Assembly (NCBI GenBank): GCA_025618425.1
Contig: CM046850.1
Span: 28,738,987-28,802,986, forward strand
Direction: 5' to 3'
DNA: 64,000 bases
Origin: Heliocidaris tuberculata
Lineage: Eukaryota > Echinodermata > Echinoidea > Camarodonta > Echinometridae
Below the pieces are notes generated by a model. The model was not told where the DNA came from and searched no databases. It saw only the letters and a list, made by a program, of their open reading frames with translations. Position numbers and translations under genes: made by a program. Positions 1 to 10,387 of this stretch are shown piece after piece (within the stretch, counting starts at the first letter, position 1; each line of letters begins with the position of its first letter).

Positions 1-318
1 ATATGGAATTGTCAGAAACACCATCTTTCTTTTTCAATTCTAGGGCAACTACTACCTGGACTGCCCCATCCCGAAATGATCCCCTGCCCCAGTTATTATG
101 AACAACTACCCCCTCGGACAACTACGCTGTAGGAAAATTACCCCCTTAAATAGTTGTCTAAGAAGTAATTCCCTCTCTCTCTCCTCCTTTTTCTCTCTTT
201 CTCTCTTTTTTATTTGGCTTCCGCCACTTCTCTCACACTTGCATCATCCAACAAACACTTATACATTCCCATCCCAGGGATATTTTGCAAAATTACCAAG
301 CCTGATTATAGTCTGTAC

Positions 319-3265
319 CTGATCTTGATATACGATCTTGACTAAACCAAGGCACTCTAAGCTCAGGACATTCCAGGCAGACTGCTCTGTTCAACTCTTG
401 CAGCTGACGTGATAAAGCTCTGGAAACTAACACAAAAAGACAAATAAAACATGAAATCATCAGTAATTAGAAAAATACAATAGGATTTACATTCTGTACA
501 CATCAGCATTCTATGTTGAACTACTACTAATGCCTAGCCATTTATGATGTACATAAATCACATTGGGAAACGAGAATAAAGAAGCCTTTTGTAGATAAGT
601 GGAAAAAGAGCTTAGTTTTGTCTGTCAAGATTCAGAAGGGAGCAAAGAGAGTAAATTTCTAATTACTTGTATGTGACCATCCTGTAATTAATTAAAGCTT
701 AATTGTCTACAATAATGTTGTTCACAAATAACATAACTTGCTACAAAAATATCAAGAAAATAATGCATAATACATAGGAAGATACATGTAACATCAATGT
801 AAAAGTAGAGCTCTGCAACCTTTTTAATTGGTAACATTAACTGAAACTGGTCAACTACACTTAATACTCTTTGACATAAGCTTACCACGCATCTCTTCCA
901 TGCTCTCTAGAAACCTCAGGCTGAATATAGTTTGAAGTAGGTCCAATGGAAAGCACTGAAGGGCAGCGAGGCTGAGTGCAATATTGATCAGTCTCTGAGG
1001 CTGTAAATCTGACATGTAAGGAATCACTCTAGAAGCACACAGGTCTTCCAGGAATGTTAAAGACGGTGGAAGGTAGTTGCCACAGGTGAATGCATCCAGG
1101 ATGTCACGAACATGGAATGGTGAGATGTCATCCATGTTTGATTGAACCGTAGCTTCAATGGCAGCCAAAAAAGACCTGTTGTAGATGCGTTGTTGAATAA
1201 GTAGCTTGGCAAAGGCAACAGCAGAAGAAGAGTCACAGATCCAGGAGGTATCGAGGACTGGGGAAGTTGAAAGATTCTCACGAAATGTGTCTCGGGGATG
1301 TCCTGCTTTGGTACAGTACAGAGGCTTTCTTACAAATTCCAAAAGGTTTAAAAGACCTTTAGGGAGGTCCATTTTGCTTGGGTAAAGATGATTAGAATAA
1401 GAGGAAAGCACAAAGAAGACTCTTCGGAGATCATGACCTTTCAAGTTTGGCATGTAGATGAGAACCTTGTCCCATACGCTTGGATCAATGTCTTCACACG
1501 GCACACCTAGATTGCTGAGGGCATCAAGTGCATAGACAACAATGCGAGGAGAAGGTGTCCTCATTAAGATCTTGTGAAGTTTTTCAATAAAAATAGATTG
1601 CAGCTGGGTATTAGTGGATCTAGCTGTTGCAAGATACTGGGATATATTCTTGATAGCAGTGACATCAGTTATACTGTCAATATTTTCCAGGACATGATCT
1701 TCAATAAGAGCTAGAAGCCTTCCTGACCTAACTTTCATACGTCCAATAGCATTGCAAAGCCTCCCAAGTCGGTCCAAAGATACATGAGAAACAATCTCTG
1801 CACTTTTGTTCATGAGCTGAAATGTAAGATCAGGTGCTGGGTCATGGCTCAACACCTCAATGAGAGCAAGAAGTTGATGTGGTGAGGAACACTCCATAAG
1901 TTTCTTTTTCATCTGCTGTTCCAGAAGTTCCCTAAGCTCATAATTCCTAGAATAAACTTTCCTAAGGTTGCTGTAGATAATGGCCAACTCGATTGCAGGA
2001 ATCGCAGGAACTTGGGGAATGAGCAACTGGCTAACCCTTGTCATGATTTGATCTCTATTCTCCCTGCTTCTCATTAGAACCGCTCCTTGCATGATACGCC
2101 TGATGTCATTAAACCCATAGGAGGCTCCTGCAACAAACAGCTGCAAGCAGTATTGCGTGATTTGATTCTCCAAGTTCTCAGAACATAACGTGATGAGTGT
2201 GTAGAAAATGTGAGAAAAGTCACTTGGACTGTTGATGTCATCAAGGATATCGGCCATTCTGGAAGTCATCAATCCCGCAAATGCAGTCTGGTGTCTGTTC
2301 ATCATGATTATGGCCTTTGATAATGGTGAAAGGTGGATACTGTCTAAGACATCAACAGCACGATACAGTTTCTGAACAATGTTGCAGACAGCAGGGTGGG
2401 AGATATCGACACTACAGTGTAGGAGCCCCAGAAGAAGCCTTGAGAGAGGGTCTACTTCATATTCTTGGTCATTAGTCAATAGTTCTTGGATGTGGGAGAG
2501 TAAGCTCTGCATGATGATATCTGCTTCATCACTGTCAACAGTCTCAAAACTATACTTTGGGATGACATCCTTGACCGACTGAGTGCAACGGACAAACATA
2601 GCAGCGTCATTGAGATCAAAGGATTGCACCTTGAGACTTAGAGTGTGGTACAGCGCAGCGATTGCAGGACTGGTCACCTGAGGAACTCCAAACTTTAAGA
2701 CCAAATACAGCACATTCAGGGCTTCGGCATTGGACATTGAATCTGCATGAACTTGGATCAAACTACAAAGCTGTTGCAACACGGGGTGATTGTGAAGGAC
2801 CTCTGAATACTCCAGCCATAGCTTAATATCATCTCTAACCATCCATATACATTCCCACAGCTTGTTAACAGCAATGCACAGATCTTTCGCAGTCATCTCA
2901 TTTAGATGATGTGAAATCACTTCAAGAGAATGCGCAAGGTCCCCGCCTTCCCTAAAGTTAAGGATGCTGTTACCAGGATCCAATCTTAAATTCAGATGTA
3001 TACTAGGAGAGTAATCCACAGTTGCCTTCTGTTCTGCATAATGAGACATAGAAAGGTACTGCTGCTTGGCGGTCCACATGCTGTCTGGTGACCTAAAGGC
3101 TGCTAGCCTCAGTGCTCCGGAGTATGCTGCAGGGTGTACCAGGCTAGATAAAGCTCTTCCATTAGGAGCAAGTCGAATCAGTGGGCTGGGTGACAGGCCC
3201 CATGATCTAATGTACAACTTTTGAAGATGCTTTAGGCATGAGGCACAGATGGCACTAAAAGACAT
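319..3265 (-). CDS. FAST kinase domain-containing (FASTKD) mitochondrial protein, 3' end outside window
   Basis: FASTKD proteins bind and process mitochondrial RNA. Two coding exons are visible: 3265..886 (793 codons plus 1 nt, ending before a GTAAGC donor) and 426..319 (after a TTAG acceptor, ending before GTACAG). Phase is kept and the gene continues left of the window. The first 60 residues contain no Asp or Glu and seven Lys/Arg, as in a mitochondrial presequence. The middle is a long helical-repeat-like region. A stretch with LPPSLTFLEDLC near residue 735 resembles the FAST_1 region. The second exon reads LNRAVCLECPE followed by VPWF, a FAST_2 hallmark. The RAP domain must lie off the edge. 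The start is the first ATG after an in-frame TGA 9 nt upstream. Which paralogue (FASTKD1, 2, 3 or 5) cannot be decided. The uninterrupted ORF runs 11 codons past the donor; that tail is intronic. Confidence 0.85.
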
Positions 3266-3329
3266 CTTTCTTCATAAGATCATCGGATTTCCTATAATAT
3301 TTAGCCACATCCTCTGTCATGTCTTTCAT
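3255..3329 (-). CDS. Upstream ORF (24 aa) overlapping the FASTKD start codon
   Basis: The coding exon of the FASTKD gene appears to begin at 3335, just after a CTTCCAG acceptor, which leaves a 70-nt 5' untranslated segment. It holds an ATG at 3329 opening a 24-codon reading frame, MKDMTEDVAKYY onward to KKDVF, whose TAG lies 8 nt inside the main ORF in another frame. This could be a translational uORF, or the last coding exon of an upstream reading frame on the same transcript, because the frame is also open back to the acceptor. I do not recognise the peptide. Confidence 0.35.
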   Translation of the reverse strand: MKDMTEDVAKYYRKSDDLMKKDVF

Positions 3330-3496
3330 GTAAACCTGGAAGACAAGAAATAAACATTTAAATTTTTAAGCATTAGGATTCAAAGTTACATTTTATTAAT
3401 ATCATAAAACATATTTTGTCTCAAATTTTCAGTGTCTCCAAGTCTCTTCACCTTTCTGTGGCATTGATGATTTTGCATTTACATAAATAGCCACCT

Positions 3497-3860
3497 TTAA
3501 AGGAGAATGAAACCCTGGGGAAAATCAATTTTAATGAAAAGAGAGGATAGAGAGAAGCAATTTAAAAAAAGTTCCATCAAAATTGGTTACGAAATGAGAA
3601 AGTTATGAAAGTTTGAAAAGTCTCAATTTACTCTCTATGGTGATCCTCAAATTGGCAATGTTGCTTCAAAGTGACAGGTTTAGTAGTACAACTCTCCATA
3701 TATTTTTTACACAGAATTTCATATTTTCCCCATTATCTCTCAAGGTGCAGCTTGTCTCCCTAGTTTAAGATATATCATGGGGAAATGTAAGACACAACAT
3801 ATGTTGAGTTCACAAAAAGACCTTTTGGAAACAGGAATCCAATAAGAAATCATATTAAAT
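3497..3860. repeat. Decayed copy of the 587-bp TTAA hairpin element
   Basis: The sequence follows the left arm of the elements at 22131 and 39149: the same order of words, such as the stretch reading GATCCTCAAATTGGCAA and CCCCATTATCTCTCA, with many substitutions. The second arm is mostly lost. It lies in the inferred FASTKD 5' intron. Confidence 0.65.
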
Positions 3861-4740
3861 GAAATTAAGAAAGAATACAAATATCATTTACTAGAGAATG
3901 AATTGTGGCATGAAATTTCACTTAGAAATTTTAGAATAAAAGTGATATTTAAGCCACTTTTTTTAGTTGCCTAACCAACTTTTCCATAGAAGATGCAATA
4001 GATGATCAATTGTCAGTAAAATGATGTACAAATAAATACAATGAATATGCAATTGTCTGTAAAAAAAAATCATCGGTGCACCGTACTGAAGAAAATCAAA
4101 CTGGTGTCCTATCGAGACAATTGAACACCAGTTTTCGAATCGAACCGACTCAGGCTTAATCAATCTGCAAAAGTTATTTACATGAAGAAATGCCACAACA
4201 GCTTCACCAAACTAGCTTTAAACTTTCAATCTTTTGGTCCTTGAAACTTGGCACATGCATCAAAATAAGACTGAAATATAATTTTTCAATATAAACACTA
4301 TAGATCTACTCTAGACCAACTTTATTTTGTCACATATTTTATACAAAAATGGTAATGGTCTCAAAGTCTAAATTGCAACAAGTTCCTTTTCCAATGATGG
4401 AAATGAGAACGCACCAGTCAGTCTGACATTTACAATGTAGCATCTGCAGTTCTAAGTAGACTTGTAAGTTTACTAATCTTCTTCTTCTTCTTCGGTACGT
4501 GTTGACAGACTTGCTACTACTAGTCCCATGTAGAGACACTGATAAGTAAGCAAACTGGCAGGATTCTTCAAAGTCCCCTCAAGATTAAAATCTTTGATCT
4601 TATGAAATATCATGTCGTTATGAATCAAAAAAAAAAAATTTTCCACTGTTACTAGTACTGGAAATGGGAATTCTACTGTTAATATACTAGTTTTATAAAC
4701 TGACTGGTATATTACTGACTATTATACTTATACTAGTAAC

Positions 4741-6469
4741 TAGCTGTATGAGCTCTGTGGCTTATCAATCTAGTACTGGCCACAGAGCTGTACAGCCCAT
4801 GCCATTATGGCGCTTGGAGGCAGGTGTCAACACAGAAATACTATGCCTCATAATCACCCATTCCCACGCACGGTGAACCTTGCAAACCACCCTTTGTGTT
4901 TGCTAAGGTGGTTCTGGTTATATTCGACCAGAAAAATTAGCAATCGCAATACCAATAAAGATTATATCTACACATTTTCGGGAGGACAGATGAGGTTTTT
5001 CTTACCTTGCACATGTAGTCAGTCAATTGTTATTTGCATGAGAAACGATGACGCAACTGCCCCGAGTCGACACTAGTCTAGCTTAGAGTCTGTGATGTGG
5101 ACGTATTATTTCATCCATACAACTACGCGTTGTGCGTCACTGCATGCTTCTCCACTGAACTCTACGTGGAGTTGAGTGCGTCTATGATCCCGCGCGAGTG
5201 CGAGGGAGATGGTGTGATCGTGACGTCCACGCATGGCATATAATCAGTTGACTTCGCACTGTCTATGCATGGATAAATGAACAGTGTGCGCGCGGGTTGT
5301 TCATCTATCCAATGCGTAGACGGTGCAAAGTCCAATGATCATATGCCAAAAGTGGACTTCGCAATCGCACCATCTCGCTCGCACTCACGCAGGATATAGA
5401 AGCACTCAACTCTACGTAGAGTTCAGTGGAGAAGCATGCAGTGACGCACAGCGCGTAGTTTTATGAACGAAATAACTAAATACGTCCACATCACAGACTC
5501 TAAGCTAGACTAGTGCCGACTTGGGACAGTTGGGTCATCGTTTCTCATGCAAATGTAGGGTTGTAAAAATTGAGTTCATGTAGTAAATCAAACATTCAAA
5601 CAGTCTCAAACGTATAACAGCAAACTCAGGCATCAAACATAACAGGAACTCAGGAGACAACGAGAAATAAAGAGATGTAAACTTGATGAAGTCTGGTAGT
5701 GCTCTCTCTGATGTGTGTGAGCTTCTTCTCTTTTTATTAGTCTTCTCTTTTATAACATAGGGCTGCCTGGCCCACATCAAATTGGTAACTAAGACAACAT
5801 AACATTATAAATATTCAAACATACTTAACCAATGAACATAAAGAAAATGGAAGTATCTAACTAAAATGTATCAACCCAATTCAATACAAGAACCAATCAG
5901 AAATAACTAGGATGAAGATGGGTCAATGTCTGGGGTGATTATGTAATGAAGAATGTTCAACAAAAGAACCAGATGTGAGGATGGAGTGAATGGGCACATC
6001 TGAATAGGAAAGGAATGAAGGTGACAAGAGAAGTAGGACAGTGTCTGATGAGATGCATGACAACAAAACACCTATTGAAAACTGAACTGAACTGAACTAA
6101 ATTCCAACTTAAGGACAGAAAAGAAGTGTAAACAAAGTCAAACACAAATGACAAAATAGATAGGCATCCTACACAAATAACAATTGACTGACTACATGTG
6201 CAAGGTAAGAAAAACCTCATCTATCCTGCCGAAACTGTGTAGATATAATCTTTTTTGGTATTGCGATTACTAATTTTTCTGGTCGAATATGACCAGAACC
6301 ACCTTAGCAAACACCGAGGGTGGTTTGCAAGGTTCACCATGCATGGAAATGGGTGATTATGAGGCATAGTATTTCTGTGTTTACACCTGCCTCCAAGCGC
6401 CATAATGGCATGGGCTGTACAGCTCTGTGGCCAGTACTAGATTGATAAGCCACAGAGCTCATACAGCTA
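4741..6469. mobile_element. Mutator-like foldback element with about 300-bp inverted repeats and a 9-bp target duplication
   Basis: The left end (TAGCTGTATGAGCTC, from 4741) and right end (reverse complement, to 6469) are long inverted repeats of about 300 bp with scattered mismatches (4741-5036 against 6174-6469). The element is flanked on both sides by ACTAGTAAC (4732-4740 and 6470-6478). A 9-bp duplication with long terminal repeats is typical of Mutator-like elements. No transposase ORF is visible in the 1.7 kb, so it is non-autonomous. Short ORFs in the two arms mirror each other and are not genes. A second foldback sits inside its left part. Confidence 0.8.
5032..5554. mobile_element. 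Foldback element nested in the Mutator-like element
   Basis: The ends ATTTGCATGAGAAACG and its reverse complement delimit a 523-bp inverted repeat whose arms meet near 5290. The outer element's left arm stops matching its partner at about 5036 and the partner's continuing sequence (TGTAGG) resumes right after 5554, so this unit was inserted at the inner edge of the arm. It is GC-richer than its surroundings and CpG-dense. Confidence 0.7.
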
Positions 6470-6972
6470 ACTAGTAACTGATTATTATATTTATAGTCAG
6501 AGTCAACAAGTGATACATGATAAAGACAAAGTTACAAAACTGCTTCACCTTCAGTTCGGTGCTTGATCTTTTTTTACAATTATATTTACACTGCTCTGAC
6601 TGCAGACTACACTACAGTACACCACTAAGAAAAGTTTATTGACATTTTAACGTTCTACTCAATAACAGATCTGGCAAACTAAGTAAATTTTTAGAATAAA
6701 GAAATGCCCCAAAAGTAAAATACACCTAACACAAACATCGCGCACCACGGGTCACCGGCGCGGCCGCGGCAGCGCCAGCTCGGCTGGCCCGGCGGCCTGC
6801 TAATGATGCTGAATGACTTTGAGCCAAGTCCGTCCAACAACGTGGATAGCTAACGTTAGTTTCAATCCCGCGTTTCAATGAACTGATGAGACTTTGAGAG
6901 TGATCCAAAATTAAATATTTGCGAAAACAAAATAGTTCAAAAGAATGGAAATTGTATTTGAAGATTACTTAC

Positions 6973-7210
6973 ATCAACTATCAATCAAAACATCATTAAA
7001 CTGCTCGTCTCCGCCTCTAATACGACTGAAATTGTCATTTCTGGATTCCGCGGCGTCAGCTCTGTTACTTATCGCCGGCCTAGTCTCGACTCTCGACCTC
7101 GCGACCTCAAAGGTAACCACGTGCAAAACTGCAGAAGTGGGGGTTTCCCCTTTTACCACGCACACGCTGCAGCTGCACGGGCGGCGCGAATTCATTTTTG
7201 TGCGAAATGA
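6973..7210 (-). promoter_or_regulatory. Inferred FASTKD first (untranslated) exon and CpG-rich promoter
   Basis: A GC- and CpG-rich patch runs from about 6735 to 7200 in otherwise AT-rich sequence. On the minus strand a consensus GTAAGT donor follows base 6973. A palindromic E-box CACGTG sits at 7118-7123. The position, 3.6 kb upstream of the FASTKD acceptor at 3335, suits a non-coding first exon. This is inferred from composition and splice signals only. Confidence 0.35.
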
Positions 7211-8026
7211 GTGAAATTCGGGACTCTGCATCAATTTGTCTCAGTGAATAGTTACGTTTCAAATTATCAGAATGTAGGGTCGGTCAATAATCCTCTTCTT
7301 CTGACTTTACTTTTTAAGAAATTATTAGGCTAAATGAAATTAATCCCCTTTCTTTTTTTGGGGTTAATATTTGTTACTTTTGTTGTGAAAAGAAACAAAT
7401 AATCTGAGGATATCTAGACAATGAGGGAACAGCATGTATAAATGAAATTAAAATAAGGAAAGTTTATGTCAAAAATGGACTTTGCAATAGCATTTTCATG
7501 TGCAGGATATATCAAATATCAAATATCAATAACATGGAGCCCCCTCCTCCCCAATTTGAAAAATCCGGACGAGAAACTAGGAATCGGTTTTTTCTTGGCC
7601 TTATTACAGGTACAGGTCTACCTATTACTAATTTGCAGCTGTGACTGTCACTGCTCCCACTGTGGATATACGACCGTCTCTTTATCCTTCCCCCGGCCCA
7701 CAATCTTTTTCCCCCTTCTAAATCTGTTTTCATCTTCTCTGAAACAATCCGTTTTGTTATTTTCAAATTTTCAGAATATATTTAACTTTTCATTTCTGTT
7801 TGTATTCTCTTTGACTTTTGTTACTCAATGTTTTCGCATACCCATGATTAACCCCCTTCTCTCTACCAAATTGCTATGAATCTTATGCAGATCCATTATT
7901 ATTTTGATGCACCTCACTTTCTCTGTTCAGTTACTACCATCGCCATCCTCAACACTCCCATTCCCCCCCCCCCTTTTTTTTTTTACTGTAGTTGTATCTC
8001 TGTTTTTGTCTCTGTACCACCCCTGT

Positions 8027-8735
8027 AATGCTAATCTGTCTTCATCTCTTTCCTTCCTCCCCTCTCCTCCCAGCTTGCTTCTCTCTTCCCTTCTTTTCTA
8101 CTCTTTTCTCCCTCTCCCCAACCTCTTTCTCTCTCTCTCTCTCTCTCTCCTTCTCTCTTCCTCATATTTTGTGTCATAGGCTACAGAAACCTCTACATCT
8201 TGATACTCTTTAATCTATATTATTTTTAAATAGCAGTACACAGTACAGGAATTATTGTATACATACATAACCTTTCATACAAGGTTATAAAAGTGTCTTT
8301 ATTCTCAAATACATGTATACATTTATGAGGACAAAAATAACAGGTTACAATGACATGCACATGTACCTCCGATCTCTAATGCTAATCTGTCTTCATCCCT
8401 TTCCTTCCTCCCTCCCCTCTCTCTCTCTCTCCCCAGGTTGCTCTCCATTTCTATCTTCCCTTTTCTCTTCTCTTTTCTCCCTCTCCCCAACCTCTTTCTC
8501 CCTCCCTCTATCTCTCTCCTTCTCTCTTCCTCATATTTTGTGTCAATGGCTAAAGAAACTTCTACATCTTGATACTTTTTTTTATCTGGATTGTTTGAAA
8601 TAGCAGTACATGGAACAGGAGTTATTGCATAATACATGTATAACTTTTCATACAAGGTTATAAAAGTGTATTGATTCTCATATACATGTACATGTATATG
8701 TTTGAGGACAAAAATACAATGACATATATACATGT
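8027..8735. repeat. Two-copy tandem duplication, period 351 bp
   Basis: The word AATGCTAATCTGTCTTCATC occurs at 8027 and again at 8378, and the following 350 bp correspond throughout (CT-rich block, CTCATATTTTGTGTCA, ATACAAGGTTATAAAAGTGT). The copies differ by substitutions and small indels, so the duplication is not fresh. Confidence 0.8.
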
Positions 8736-9034
8736 ATGATGGTTTATATTTTAAAAAATGGAAGACTTATGTCATGAAATCATTGCAGCTGACAAAATGT
8801 TACAGGTTTGTAATATACATGTACATGTATAAAATTACAACCAGCCTATGAACTATTACTCTCACAGTTCAAGTTTGGAGCTTGGAGCAGTCCTTTATTA
8901 TTATTATTTTTTTTTCCTTGGGGGGGGGGGGGGTTTAAATGAAAATGAAATCGATTCCCTCTTAATTTATTATACTTATTACTATGATCATAGGTGAATA
9001 GGTGAGGAAATTCTATTACTGTACTCTCTCTCTT

Positions 9035-9065
<31 letters not shown>

Positions 9066-9737
9066 GAAGACTTTTGTGATCCCATGTCACAAAAGCCTTA
9101 ATATGTCATTCTATGGGAAACATGTTTTACATTTTATAAGAAAATATGAAAACCCAAAAGAAACAAAATCTTAAAGTAGTAATTCAAAATATTCATAAAC
9201 ATGTCAATACTTCAAAGCAATCAGAAAACACATACTTGCTGCTGTTTGTATATTGGGCTTTTAGTCCAATTATTCCAACAGGAATACATATCATACAAAT
9301 ATGTCAACAAAAACTTCTCCAAAATATTTCCTTGCTGAGGAAATTGCCTCTTCATGTTTGGTGGAGGAGGGGGGGGGGGGGGGGGGGGCAGAGACATGTC
9401 GTGGGTCCAGACGTTGAGGGGGCACTGGTCTAAATGGTTGTATGAAATGCGAACTATAGGTTATCGATTAGAGGGAGGGTTTGTAAGGGGGTACTACAGT
9501 GTATCATTCTTTTTTCCCAAACTCCCTCCTTCTCTCTCTTCCTACCCCCCCCCCCCTCTCTCTCTCTCTCTCCCTCCTTCTCTCACACCTTTTTCCTAGT
9601 TTTAAACTAAAGGTGACTTTACTTCAAAGATGAATGATATTGCATGTCTGATAATGAAAATTTTGAAATTTCATTAATTTCTACCCTTCCACTTTCTAAT
9701 ACTGGAAATAAACTTTTAAAAAAAAGAATAATGATAA

Positions 9738-9808
9738 TGTAAGCGCTTTGGTATATTCTTGTAAAGCGCTTTATAAGCAACCGTTATTATTATTATTTAT
9801 TATTATTA
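9738..9808 (+). repeat. LINE-type 3' tail
   Basis: GTAAGCGCTTTGG, then AAAGCGCTTTATAAGCAA, then repeated ATT units. This matches the common invertebrate non-LTR retrotransposon ending, also seen at 21400-21460, in which a GCGCT..TATAA stem precedes an (ATT)n tail. Confidence 0.55.
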
Positions 9809-10268
9809 AACTTTTAAAAATGAGATCTACCTGATGTAGGGGATAATGAATATACTATTTAGAAAATGCACTAAAAGATCTATGATGTACCATCAAAGAA
9901 AATCTTAGCTTTCACATTCCTGAAACAGTCATTCACAGCTCACTATATGCCAATGACCATTTGGTTCTCAGTGTAAACTATATAAGAGCACATTCTGATG
10001 GAGAGCAAGGCAGAAATTTCAATAATGTGAGATTTATCAAGGTGAGGCCTAGTTTTAAGTTCCCTTTTCACAACATTTACATCCTCTTTGCTTCTCTTCC
10101 TCATACATGTAGCTTCCATAGTAGGCTATAGGTCCTTGAGAAATGTATACAATCATTCTGCATATAAATGTTGTAAACTTATGTCACAGTGTCCAGTGTC
10201 CAGAACAGTTGTTATCCATGCTAAAGAATATGGCTACATGTATGTTCACATACAGCTCATAAGTCATC

Positions 10269-10331
10269 TTAATACTGTGCAGTGCAGAACTGATCCCTGG
10301 CCAGTGTGAACAGATCCATGATTCTCAATTG
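10269..10331 (-). pseudogene. Duplicated copy of the RFC4 C-terminal codons and stop
   Basis: A second version of the RFC4 end lies 119 bp beyond the real stop. In the same strand and order it reads [17 protein letters not shown] then TAA, against [17 protein letters not shown] then TAA in the gene. The match continues into the 3' flank. It has no separate acceptor in view and is most likely a tandem duplication of the gene end lying in the 3' UTR. Confidence 0.75.
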
Positions 10332-10387
10332 GTTATCAATGCTATTAAAAGAGCAAAGCTGTGTTCATACATGGCTCATGTGACATC

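Larger units (their letters stand above)
7211..10250. other. Intergenic, repeat-rich, no gene seen
   Basis: Between the FASTKD 5' end and the RFC4 3' end lie pyrimidine-rich stretches (7900-8170, 9000-9066, 9520-9600), the tandem duplication described separately, poly(G) runs near 8921 and 9369, and a LINE-type tail. Every ORF here is low-complexity translation of CT or GT runs. Confidence 0.6.

Noticed and set aside
4807..6403. Pair of similar ORFs starting MALGGRC
   Set aside because: Products of the two inverted arms of the Mutator-like element, read on opposite strands.
8313..8733. ORFs of 96 and 136 aa over CT-rich DNA
   Set aside because: Built on the duplicated CT-rich block; composition bias explains them.
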